Below, piece after piece: positions 1-7,791 of a DNA stretch of 64,000 nt; the stretch's first letter is position 1, and each line of letters starts with the position of its first letter. This DNA comes from an uncultured Acidobacteriota bacterium (GTDB taxonomy: Bacteria > Acidobacteriota > UBA6911 > CAINFC01), in assembly GCA_903847975.1 (NCBI GenBank), contig CAINFC010000311.1, positions 1 to 64,000 of the forward strand. Direction: 5' to 3'. The notes beneath the pieces were generated by a model. It was not told the DNA's origin and made no database searches. It worked only from the letters and a program-made list of their open reading frames with translations. The position numbers and the translations under genes are program-made.

Positions 1-412
1 AGCGACAACCCTGAAAGGGTTGCGCAAAATCCAGCCATACCAGGTTTATGCGCAGCCCTTACAGGGCTGATTTTCGAAAAATCCGCATACCCGGGGTAGC
101 GCCTATGCGGCGCAACCCCGGGCTGTGATCCGGAACCCCTTCGGGGTTCCAGCTACTTTCTGCCGGGCCATCATGTTTGATGGCCTGGCAGAAAGTCCCA
201 CATCGGTGGCTTTACGTTGTGGAAAGCCCGGAAAGGGCTTCGTAACACAGCCCGGGGTTGGCGCGCTTCGCGCCTACCCCGGGTAGGGACACCCGCAAGC
301 GACAACCCTGAAAGGGTTGCGCAAAATCCAGCCATACCAGGTTTATGCGCAGCCCCGAACTGTGTTCCGGAACCCCTTCGGGGTTCCAGCTACTTTCTGC
401 CGGGGCATCATC
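1..412. repeat. hairpin-rich intergenic direct repeats, two copies
   Basis: Bases 1-58 are repeated exactly at 298-355. A second identical block, beginning TCCGGAACCCCTTCGGGG, occurs near 129-167 and again at 366-404, so the second copy is a shortened version lacking the middle part. The unit is built of small palindromes: CAACCCTGAAAGGGTTG, a CCCGGGGT/ACCCCGGG hairpin (also at 251-287), and GGAACCCCTTCGGGGTTCC. The same AACCCC-GAA-GGGGTT core reappears at about 60089-60109. No transposase is nearby. I read this as a dispersed palindromic intergenic repeat; the long frames running through it are artefacts of the repeat. Confidence 0.8.
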
Positions 413-456
413 TTTGATGGCTTCGCAAAAAGTCGAAATTTGATTATGTTGTGCCA

Positions 457-577
457 TCCCTTACGGGACTTGCCTATGTACCGCAAGGGACGAAATAGTG
501 GAGATCGTACCGTTGTACTCCGGCCTTGAGTTTGACGGCACACGACTGTTATTCCGAGGCCTAAGTCCCGTAAGGGA
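457..577. repeat. MITE-like element bounded by 15-bp inverted repeats
   Basis: TCCCTTACGGGACTT at 457-471 is the exact reverse complement of AAGTCCCGTAAGGGA at 563-577. The roughly 90 bases between the arms carry no convincing reading frame. Each arm is itself nearly palindromic. This could be a short non-autonomous element or a remnant of the same hairpin-repeat family as the preceding 400 bases. No target-site duplication is obvious. Confidence 0.5.
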
Positions 578-699
578 CGACAGGATTTTGGCCCGGCAAG
601 AAGTACGGAAAAGCCCTTTAGGGGAGAAATGTGTGCGACTTGATTCCGGAAGCAAAGCTGCCGTACACTTTTTCCCTTTGACAGGGGGAGGAGCGGTGC

Positions 700-2910
700 A
701 TGCTTATGAAATGGGACGTTTTCTTTACGCGGAAAAGGGCGGTTGCCGTAGCTCTGGCCATACTTTTTGCCTTCGGCTGCCTGGCATTCGGTGGTGAAAA
801 GGAGACGGCCTCCTGGGAGCGCCAGGCCCGGAGGGTCACCATCACCCGCGACGACTGGGGAATTCCTCACATCCACGGCAAGACGGATGCCGATGCGATT
901 TTCGGAATGATCTACGCCCAGGCGGAAGACGATTTCCACCGCATTGAAATGAACTATCTGAATGCCCTGGGGCGTGTGGCGGAAGCTGAAGGGGAGTCGG
1001 AGATCTTCCGCGACCTGCGGATGCGGCTGTTTCTCGGGCCCAGGAGCTGGGAGGCGCTCTACCAGGACTGTCCGGGCTGGCTGAAGAAACTGATGGTCGC
1101 CTGGGCCAACGGGCTGAACTTCTACCTCGCCCGCCACCCGGAAGTGGTGCCGAAGGTCATCCGGCGATTCGAACCCTGGATGCCGCTGGCATTCAGCGAA
1201 GGGAGCATCGGCTGGGACCTGGAAAAGGTCTCCCTGACTCGACTGGAGGCCTTTTACGGGGGCCGGAGGCTTCAGGAGCAATCCGGCGAACCGCGGACCT
1301 CCGGCGAGGGCGAACCCGGCGGTTCCAACGGCATGGCGCTGGGCCCTTCCCGCACCCGGTCGGGAAAGGCCATGCTGCTGATCAACCCGCACACCTCCTT
1401 CTTTTTCCGTGAGGAGCTGCAGGTACAGAGCGAGGAAGGACTCAATGCCTACGGAGCGGTGACCTGGGGTCAGTTTTTCGTTTACCAGGGTTTCAACGAG
1501 CATGCCGGCTGGATGCATACTTCCAGCGGGGTCGATGCCGTGGACGAGTATGCCGAAACGGTTCTCCGCCGTCCGGACGGCTGGTTTTACCGCTACGGTG
1601 CGGAGGACCGCCCTTTGGCTGTGCGCCGTATCCGCATCGACTTCCGGGACGGGGCAGAAATGAAATCCCGGGAGTTTACGGTGTATGCCAGCCACCATGG
1701 CCCGATCGTCCGGGAAGAAAAGGGGAAATGGATCGCCGTGCGGCTGATGAACGATCCGCGGAATGCCCTGCTGCAATCCTATCTGCGCACCAAGGCCGAC
1801 GGGTATACAGCCTTCCGGCAGACCATGGAGTATCACACCAATTCCTCCAATAACACGGTCTATGCCGACGACCGCGGCAATATCGCCTACTTTCATGCCA
1901 ATTATGTACCCCGGCGGGATGCGAAGTTCGATTGGAGCCAGCCGGTCGACGGCAGCGATCCGGCCACCGAATGGCAGGGAATTCACACGGTGGAGGAAAG
2001 CCCGAACCGCAGGAATCCGCCGTGCGGCTGGATCCAGAATACGAACAACTGGCCCTACTCCGTTTCCGGAGCGGACAGCCCCAGGCAAAAGGACTACCCG
2101 CCTTATTTCGACCGGGCGGGGGAGAATGCCCGCGGCCTGCATGCCATCGAGGTTCTCGAGAAACAGTCCGGCTTCACGCTCGAATCGCTGGCCGCCGCGG
2201 CTTATGACCCTCACCTGACGGCTTTTGACGAGCTGCTTCCGGCGCTGCTGGAGGCCTTCCGCCAGATGCCCGATGCCGATCCTCTCAAATTACGAGTGGC
2301 CGCGCCGATTCGCGCTCTCGAGGAATGGGATCGCCGCTGGGCGGTGTCCTCGGTGCCGACTTCGCTGGCGGTCTATTGGGGCCAGGAAATCAGCTCCCTC
2401 GGCCGCCGGCCATCCTCGGCGGCAGGAGCCGCATCGTTATTCGGTACAATTGTCGCCGGAACCACGGCGAGGGAAAAGCTCCAGGCGCTGGCGGCGGCGT
2501 GCGACCGGCTGGCCGCGGATTTCGGCACCTGGCGGACCCCCTGGGGCGAAATCAACCGGTTCCAGAGGCTCACCGGAGACATCGTCCAGCGCTTCCGGGA
2601 TGACGCCTTCAGCATTCCTGTCGGTTTCACTTCGTCGAGGTGGGGATCCCTGGCTTCCTTTGCGGCTCGCACCTATCCCGGGACCAGGAAGATGTACGGC
2701 ACCAGCGGAAACAGCTTCGTGGCGGTCGTCGAATTCAGCAACCCGCTCCGGGCACGGGCCATTACCGCCGGCGGCCTGAGCTCCCGCCCGGACTCGAAGC
2801 ATTTCAACGACCAGGCGGAGCGCTACGCCCGCGGCGATCTTCGCACGGTCTACTTCTATCCCGCCGACCTGCAGGGGCACATCGGGCGGCAATACCATCC
2901 CGGGCAGTGA
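700..2910 (+). CDS. penicillin acylase family protein (secreted Ntn hydrolase)
   Basis: 736-residue precursor of the penicillin amidase/acyl-homoserine-lactone acylase family, which hydrolyses amide bonds after autocatalytic cleavage into alpha and beta chains. A hydrophobic signal segment lies at about residues 14-31. The family hallmark is the GGSNGMA motif: Ser209 would become the N-terminal nucleophile of the beta chain. Further family signatures are DDWGIPHIHG near residue 50, INPHTSF after the nucleophile, and a conserved Asn in the TSGNSF segment near the C-terminus. Length fits the family. The ATG at 700 follows a strong GGGAGGAG ribosome site. It stands alone after the repeat region. 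The substrate cannot be told from sequence (beta-lactam side chains, acyl-homoserine lactones or other amides). Confidence 0.92.
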   Translation: MLMKWDVFFTRKRAVAVALAILFAFGCLAFGGEKETASWERQARRVTITRDDWGIPHIHGKTDADAIFGMIYAQAEDDFHRIEMNYLNALGRVAEAEGESEIFRDLRMRLFLGPRSWEALYQDCPGWLKKLMVAWANGLNFYLARHPEVVPKVIRRFEPWMPLAFSEGSIGWDLEKVSLTRLEAFYGGRRLQEQSGEPRTSGEGEPGGSNGMALGPSRTRSGKAMLLINPHTSFFFREELQVQSEEGLNAYGAVTWGQFFVYQGFNEHAGWMHTSSGVDAVDEYAETVLRRPDGWFYRYGAEDRPLAVRRIRIDFRDGAEMKSREFTVYASHHGPIVREEKGKWIAVRLMNDPRNALLQSYLRTKADGYTAFRQTMEYHTNSSNNTVYADDRGNIAYFHANYVPRRDAKFDWSQPVDGSDPATEWQGIHTVEESPNRRNPPCGWIQNTNNWPYSVSGADSPRQKDYPPYFDRAGENARGLHAIEVLEKQSGFTLESLAAAAYDPHLTAFDELLPALLEAFRQMPDADPLKLRVAAPIRALEEWDRRWAVSSVPTSLAVYWGQEISSLGRRPSSAAGAASLFGTIVAGTTAREKLQALAAACDRLAADFGTWRTPWGEINRFQRLTGDIVQRFRDDAFSIPVGFTSSRWGSLASFAARTYPGTRKMYGTSGNSFVAVVEFSNPLRARAITAGGLSSRPDSKHFNDQAERYARGDLRTVYFYPADLQGHIGRQYHPGQ

Positions 2911-3012
2911 CCGGGTTGCGGGACCGTTACAAGTCGAACCAGCCCCACAACAAGGGCCGGATGATGGAAGAGCACTGGGCGGGCCCGCCCACTTGAAGGG
3001 CCTGTGAGGTTC

Positions 3013-4038
3013 CTAGATAAACAGGTAGACGTAAACCGTGAAAAGGACGGCGATCAGTCCGGCTGTTGCAGCCAGGCCCCATAGAAAGTTTTTCTGTCGG
3101 GCGGCGATGGCAAAGGTCGAAACGATCACTCCCAGCTGGGCGGCCAGCATGCCCAGAAAAAAGCGCTGACTGCGGGTATGGTGCCGGTCGGCGCTGAGGT
3201 TCCACCTGCGGACCTGCAGCTCGTACACGTAGGCCACCGCCTGGTTCAGCCGCGCCTCGATTTCGTAGCGCTGCGCATTGCATCGCATGCGGGCCAGGGT
3301 GAAGCTGCGGAACAGCAGGTCGATGGGCGCCGGGGCTGACGGAGTAGCAGCCGCAGTCAGCCTGCCTTTGAGGCGCATCAGAAGGGAATTCCCCTGGTCG
3401 ATGGCCTGTTGGAGCGGTTTGATGACGGCGTCAAAAGAATGAACCTGATCCTTGGCCTGCCGCAGCGCTTCCTCCAGGGAACGGTCGCTGATGCCGGCCA
3501 CCAGGGGAATGATCTCCGACTCCGGCTTCATCGCTTCCACGGCGGAGACCGCGGCGGCAACGAGCGGATCGGCGGTCGGGGTCCTGCCCGGCGAGGGGAG
3601 TTCTTTCCCCTGCAGCCATTGCGCCGCCTGCCTGGCAGCCGGTAATTGCCACCAGGCGATCAGTTCGGCTTTCAGCCCGGCCATTTCCGCGGCGAGGGAA
3701 TCGGGGGCGGAAGCCAGGGAGGCGATCGTTTTTTCCATCAGGGCGGGTTCGAACCCAATGGAACCCGGTTCGCTGAACAGGGTATCGGCCGAGGCCCCCT
3801 GCATGGAGCTGCGGAGGCGCTTGGCCTGGAAAAAGTTCCACTGGTCTCCTGCTTTGGATTGCAGCTGGGCCGCCAGCGAGCGGTCGTATTGCGCACGGGT
3901 CATCTCGCTTGAGGACAGTCCGGCCAGCATGGTGGCGATCACCGTAAGGACCACCGGCGTGGCCATCAATATCCGTCCCCACATGCTGTGAGGGACATCT
4001 TCCTTCAGCTTTTCGGGTATTTCAAGTTTCATAGCCAC
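3013..4038 (-). CDS. DUF4337-like membrane protein
   Basis: 341 residues. One membrane segment lies near residues 22-42 and two at the C-terminus (about 285-305 and 312-338), with a long helical, presumably soluble, middle part. The segment AQLQSKAGDQWNFFQAKRLR resembles the conserved core of DUF4337 proteins. No catalytic motif is visible and the function is unknown. It is convergent with the penicillin acylase gene and divergent from the Reeler-like gene at 4198. Assignment to DUF4337 is by remembered motif and should be read as tentative. Confidence 0.65.
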   Translation of the reverse strand: MAMKLEIPEKLKEDVPHSMWGRILMATPVVLTVIATMLAGLSSSEMTRAQYDRSLAAQLQSKAGDQWNFFQAKRLRSSMQGASADTLFSEPGSIGFEPALMEKTIASLASAPDSLAAEMAGLKAELIAWWQLPAARQAAQWLQGKELPSPGRTPTADPLVAAAVSAVEAMKPESEIIPLVAGISDRSLEEALRQAKDQVHSFDAVIKPLQQAIDQGNSLLMRLKGRLTAAATPSAPAPIDLLFRSFTLARMRCNAQRYEIEARLNQAVAYVYELQVRRWNLSADRHHTRSQRFFLGMLAAQLGVIVSTFAIAARQKNFLWGLAATAGLIAVLFTVYVYLFI

Positions 4039-4099
4039 CGATTATTTTCCATTCACTGCGAATGGTCAATACCTGCCCCCCATTGCCGTACCAATTCAG

Positions 4100-4129
4100 T
4101 TGTAATAGTGGAGGAATAATGTGTATATT
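4100..4129 (+). promoter_or_regulatory. putative sigma70-type promoter for the Reeler-like gene
   Basis: TTGTAA (4100-4105), an 18-base spacer and TATATT (4124-4129) lie about 70 bases before the ATG at 4198. The leader ends with a strong AAGGAGG ribosome site. Confidence 0.45.
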
Positions 4130-4197
4130 GCATAGTATCGTGGTATTTCTGATGTGCCCCAGGGATACCGAACACCATAATTATTTAAGGAGGAAAT

Positions 4198-5496
4198 ATG
4201 AGGATAGCGAGAAATTGTTTGGAAACAAAATGCCTGGCGCTTCTGGTTGTTTTATTCCTAGGTGCATTTACAGCCGGCGTGTCGGCCCGGTCTGCCGGCC
4301 CGGTGGCCGCCCGCACCGGCGACTTCGGGGAGCAGAACTGTACGGCCTGCCACACCGGCAATTCGCTCAATGCGGCCGGCGGCACCTTCACCATCAGCGG
4401 CGTGCCCGCCATCTACACGCCCGGCAATGTGTACACCATAACGGTATCCATCCAGAAGTCGGGCCAGGCCCGCTGGGGCTTTCAGCTGGCGGTGCGCGCC
4501 GTGTCGAATTCCCAGCAGGCGGGAACCCTGGCTGCCAAAGACGGCAATACCCAGATCCTTACCGGCAGCGGCATCCAATATATCCAGCAGACCACGGCGG
4601 GAACCTTCGCCGGAACGAATTCCGGAACCTGGACCTTCGAATGGACCGCCCCGTCCCCGGCCGTCGGCGCGGTTCGATTTGGAGCTGCGGGAAACGCGGC
4701 CAACAACAATAATGCCAACTCGGGAGATTTCATTTACACCGCGACTGTCACCAGCAACGCGCCCGTTGTTGCCAAGCCGACTACGGCCCTCTTCCCCCAT
4801 TTTTCCGTCGGACAGGGCTATACTACGACATTTACTCTGGTCAACACCGGTACCACCGCGGTCGACGGGAATCTTATTTTTACCGGGCAGGATGGGAATG
4901 CGATGGACGTAGGGCTGGTCACTCCCTCCGGTCTGGCCCTGCAGCCGGCCCATGAGGCCGTGCTGGCCAACAGCACCGCGGTGGCCATACCTGCGGGAGG
5001 GACCAAATTCATCACCGTTTATCCGGTGAAGGCCGCCGATGCGTTGAAGTCCGGGTGGGCCAGGCTGGAGAGCACCGGCGGCGCTCCTTCCGGCGTGGCC
5101 ACCTTCCAGTATGCGCCCGGAGGCAAGCTGAGCGGCATCGCCGGCGTAATGGCTTCCGATTTGTATGAAAATGCCATGATTCCGGTGGATGACGATGTTG
5201 CCGGGGGCCGCATGACGGGATTTGCAGTGGCGAATACCGGCACGGATGCCATTGTGGTCCGCGTGGTGGCCTTCAAGGAGGATGGAACCGCCGGGCCGGC
5301 CATGCAGAGCATTTCCCTGACGGCCGGTCAGCAGCGTGCCAGGTTTGTTTTCGAGGAGCCGGCAGCCGGCCAGAATTTCAAGGGCTCGATTGTCCTGAGC
5401 GGACAAAACACCAAAAAATTCGGAGCCGTGGCCCTGGTGCTTAACCAAGGTCTGTACACGGCCATTCCGGTGATCCCGACCAAAGCGCCGCAATAG
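4198..5496 (+). CDS. secreted Reeler/choice-of-anchor V domain protein with CxxCH motif
   Basis: 432 residues with a signal peptide (about 8-30). Residues from about 38 to 185 form a choice-of-anchor V (Reeler-like) domain: the CTACH segment, a GGTFTISGVPAIYTPG strand, a RWGFQL segment and the closing AAGNAANNN...GDFIYTA motif. CTACH fits the c-type haem pattern CxxCH, although this cysteine pair is a standing feature of the domain and haem binding is not proven. The remainder (about 195-432) looks like beta-sandwich repeats. The start is fixed by AAGGAGG seven bases upstream. The next gene encodes a second protein with the same N-terminal domain. Likely extracytoplasmic; role unknown. Confidence 0.8.
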   Translation: MRIARNCLETKCLALLVVLFLGAFTAGVSARSAGPVAARTGDFGEQNCTACHTGNSLNAAGGTFTISGVPAIYTPGNVYTITVSIQKSGQARWGFQLAVRAVSNSQQAGTLAAKDGNTQILTGSGIQYIQQTTAGTFAGTNSGTWTFEWTAPSPAVGAVRFGAAGNAANNNNANSGDFIYTATVTSNAPVVAKPTTALFPHFSVGQGYTTTFTLVNTGTTAVDGNLIFTGQDGNAMDVGLVTPSGLALQPAHEAVLANSTAVAIPAGGTKFITVYPVKAADALKSGWARLESTGGAPSGVATFQYAPGGKLSGIAGVMASDLYENAMIPVDDDVAGGRMTGFAVANTGTDAIVVRVVAFKEDGTAGPAMQSISLTAGQQRARFVFEEPAAGQNFKGSIVLSGQNTKKFGAVALVLNQGLYTAIPVIPTKAPQ

Positions 5497-5507
5497 CCGA
5501 GTATCCT

Positions 5508-5609
5508 TCCGTTCCGGGCACTTCCTTTGCAGGCGGTTGGAGGCTGGCCAAAGAGCGCCAGTCTCCGCAGCGGGTGAAGTGTGTGTCCGGAACGGACAGG
5601 CGATTTTTT
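5508..5609 (+). promoter_or_regulatory. structured RNA element with terminator-like tail between the two Reeler-like genes
   Basis: Nested pairing can be drawn by hand: 5508-5517 with 5587-5596 (10 perfect pairs), CACTTC 5519-5524 with GAAGTG 5576-5581, and GGAGGCTGGC 5539-5548 with 5557-5566 (one G-U). An alternative small hairpin TGTCCG-GAA-CGGACA (5584-5598) would use the outer right arm and is followed within five bases by six T residues (5604-5609). The two folds exclude each other, as in an attenuator. It lies 40 bases before the downstream ATG. A plain terminator for the upstream gene is the simpler alternative. I recognise no known riboswitch class. Confidence 0.45.
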
Positions 5610-5650
5610 ATAGTGATATTCCCGTATTGCCTTGCCAGAGGAGTTTTATC

Positions 5651-7069
5651 ATGTGGTGCCCCGGACCTGACGTTCGTTCCCTGACATTCCGCAGCCGCCT
5701 TGCGAAGCATATGTACGCGATTCCAGCGGTCCTCATTGCCGGCTTCCTCCTTTCGTTTTCGTGCCTTTTTGCTCATTCCACCGGACCCAAGCCTAGATAT
5801 ACCGGGGGCTTTAAGGAAAACAGCTGTAATTTCTGCCATAATGCCTACCCCTTGAATGACGGGCGTGCCAAGGGAGGTATCTTCCAGATAGACGGAGTGC
5901 CGCGGCTTTATGAGCCGGGCAAAACATACACTTTGTCGATTCTTCTCGGGCAGCCCGGACAGTCCCGATGGGGATTTGAGCTCTCGGCGCGCTTTGCCGA
6001 TTCCGGACGGCAAGCCGGTCAGTGGGTCCTCCCCGGAGAGCAGACCCAGCAGAAGCTCGAATCCGAAGTTCAATACGTCACACAGACCGGCAAGGGAAGC
6101 GAGGGGGACGCCCCGGACGGCCCGGTGGAATACCGGGTCCGGTGGACAGCTCCCAGCCAGGCCGAGGGGCTGATCCTGTTCAATGCCGCCGGAAATGCCG
6201 CCGATGACAGCGACACGCCGCTGGGCGATTACATTTACACCGCGGGGAGCTTCAGCAAGCCGGCAGGCGCGGCGGGGCCGGCTGCCCGGCCCGCCGCCAT
6301 GGCGGCTGCCCCGGCCCACGGCAAAGCGGAGCAGCGCGTGCAGGAGACACCTCGCGGGATCAGCCTTCCTTCTCCGGTGGACCTCAAGCGGGGGTCGGTG
6401 GAAATCCTGATCCAGCACCGGTTTTTTGAGTCTCTCCGGGACGCCAGCCTGGCGGGCGCCCTGGGCATCGATTCCGGAGCCAACATCGGGCTGGGAGTCA
6501 ATTTCGGTCTTACCGACCGGCTCAGTGCCGGCATTTCCCGAAGCCGCAACGACCAGATCGTGGAGCTGCGCGGCGGTTATGAAATTCTTACCTCCCCGGG
6601 CTCCGCCTGGAAGTTATCCCTGCAGGGCGGCGTGGAGGGGCAGCGAAATTTCCACGAACAGTACTCGCCATTCCTGCAGCTGGCAGCAGCCATGGATCGG
6701 GGCCCATTCCGCCTCAGCCTGGTGCCCACCATGGTATTCAACTCCCGCCCGGACCAGCTGGTCCAATACAACCGGGAGAGCGCCATCCATCCGGACAGCA
6801 ATCATTCTTTTTCCCTGGGAATCGGGGCGGACGTGGCGGTTCACCGCAAGGTATCGCTCCTGGGGGAATATGTTCCCCGCCTTTTCGGCTATGGCGGCCT
6901 GCAGCAGAGAAACGATCAGCTGGGCGCGGGAGTGGCCATCCGTACCTGGGGCCACGTCTTCACCGTTCTGGTATCGAGCAGCAGGGATTTTACCCCGGCA
7001 CAATATGCGGTCAACGCCTTGCAGCGGGATGTCGCTTTGGGCTTCAACATTTATCGGCGCATCCGGTGA
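5651..7069 (+). CDS. Reeler-like domain fused to a DUF5777-type outer-membrane beta-barrel
   Basis: 472 residues. A signal segment near 25-40 is followed by a Reeler/choice-of-anchor V domain (about 45-195) with CNFCH, GGIFQIDGVPRLYEPG, SRWGFEL and AAGNAADDSDTPLGDYIYTA. A Pro/Ala-rich linker (about 200-235) leads to a C-terminal domain of alternating strands (LGVNFGLTDRLSAGISRSR, GYEILT, FSLGIGADVAVHRKVSLLGEYVPRL) typical of DUF5777 barrels. ATG 5651 has GAGGAG eight bases upstream; the frame is open further 5-prime but that stretch is the structured leader. It probably places a CxxCH-bearing domain at the outer membrane. Function unknown. Confidence 0.78.
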   Translation: MWCPGPDVRSLTFRSRLAKHMYAIPAVLIAGFLLSFSCLFAHSTGPKPRYTGGFKENSCNFCHNAYPLNDGRAKGGIFQIDGVPRLYEPGKTYTLSILLGQPGQSRWGFELSARFADSGRQAGQWVLPGEQTQQKLESEVQYVTQTGKGSEGDAPDGPVEYRVRWTAPSQAEGLILFNAAGNAADDSDTPLGDYIYTAGSFSKPAGAAGPAARPAAMAAAPAHGKAEQRVQETPRGISLPSPVDLKRGSVEILIQHRFFESLRDASLAGALGIDSGANIGLGVNFGLTDRLSAGISRSRNDQIVELRGGYEILTSPGSAWKLSLQGGVEGQRNFHEQYSPFLQLAAAMDRGPFRLSLVPTMVFNSRPDQLVQYNRESAIHPDSNHSFSLGIGADVAVHRKVSLLGEYVPRLFGYGGLQQRNDQLGAGVAIRTWGHVFTVLVSSSRDFTPAQYAVNALQRDVALGFNIYRRIR

Positions 7070-7100
7070 GATGGCGGTGCCCAAAGTCCCCGTCTTCTGG

Positions 7101-7175
7101 TGACAAGCCCTTCCGCTTTTCTTCCCGTTCTTCCTTTCTTTCTGCTCGCCCAGCCTTTTCGCGGGAAGACGGGAA
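7101..7175. repeat. GGAAGA-type intergenic repeat, imperfect inverted pair
   Basis: CTTCCCGTTCTTCC near 7123-7136 faces GGGAAGACGGGAAG near 7160-7173, forming an imperfect hairpin between two convergent genes. The flank GTGACAAGCCC...CCGCTTTTC recurs near 56020-56038. It is well placed to end transcription from both sides. Confidence 0.6.
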
Positions 7176-7209
7176 GATCAGCAAGGCCGTACGCCGGTTT
7201 CCGGAATGC

Positions 7210-7791
7210 TTACGGCAGGTCCTGCGGGTAGTTGACGTTGCGCAGGATGCCGGCATCGTCCACGGGCACGGCCATCCGCCGGATTCCCGACGCACGGATC
7301 AGGGCCTGCAGTCCACCCTCCTGATCGGGTGAGATGGTTCCCTGGAGCAAAGACGCAGGTACCAGCACCGGGTGGCCGGAGCGCCCTGCGTGCTTCGGGA
7401 AAACCATGGCATCCGGCGTTTCGCGGAACGTGCGGAGCAGGCTCTCGTATGTTTCCGGCTGGACCAGCGGATGATCCACCGGAACTACCAGCAGGCCGCC
7501 CGCGGATTCTGCCGCCTTGCCGGCGCCCAGAACCAGGGATGAAAGCATCCCCAGTTCCGGTGAAGCATTCACCACCACCCGTGCCTGGGGACACTCCGCC
7601 TGAGCCCAGAGGGCAAACGGCGGCTGGACCACCACCACGATTTCATCCACCGAAGTAAGACAAAGGGACCGGCAGATCCGGCCGAGGAAGGAGTTCTCCC
7701 CGAGGCGCAGCGCCAGCTTGGGTCCGCCGGCACGGGTGCCGCTGCCGGCGGCGGCGATAATGGCCGCAACCCGCATGGCCGCACCGCTCAC
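7210..7791 (-). CDS. mocA: MocA/YgfJ-type molybdenum cofactor cytidylyltransferase
   Basis: 193-residue nucleotidyltransferase of the MobA/MocA family, which transfers CMP to molybdopterin to make the MCD cofactor used by xanthine-dehydrogenase-type enzymes. The nucleotide-binding loop AAAGSGTRAGGPKL is near residues 13-26. VPVDHPLV carries the metal-binding Asp, GRSGHPVLVP is the family motif, and DDAGILRNVNYPQDL closes the protein. GTG at 7791 overlaps the upstream stop as GTGA; ATG at 7776 (MRVAAII) is an equally likely start. It is the last gene of a segment with xdh subunits and ygeW, which fits cofactor maturation of the neighbouring hydroxylase. This matches YgfJ in the E. coli yge/ygf region. 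Confidence 0.85.
   Translation of the reverse strand: MSGAAMRVAAIIAAAGSGTRAGGPKLALRLGENSFLGRICRSLCLTSVDEIVVVVQPPFALWAQAECPQARVVVNASPELGMLSSLVLGAGKAAESAGGLLVVPVDHPLVQPETYESLLRTFRETPDAMVFPKHAGRSGHPVLVPASLLQGTISPDQEGGLQALIRASGIRRMAVPVDDAGILRNVNYPQDLP

Noticed and set aside
343-2214. 623-codon minus-strand frame opposite the penicillin acylase gene
   Set aside because: It runs antisense through a gene with clear family motifs and through the repeats; composition is typical of a GC-rich shadow frame.
4119-4712. Frame starting ATG 4119 with its own GGAGGA site before the Reeler-like gene
   Set aside because: It reads into the Reeler-like gene in another frame and yields a low-complexity Arg/Pro/Gly-rich product; the family motifs are in the 4198 frame.
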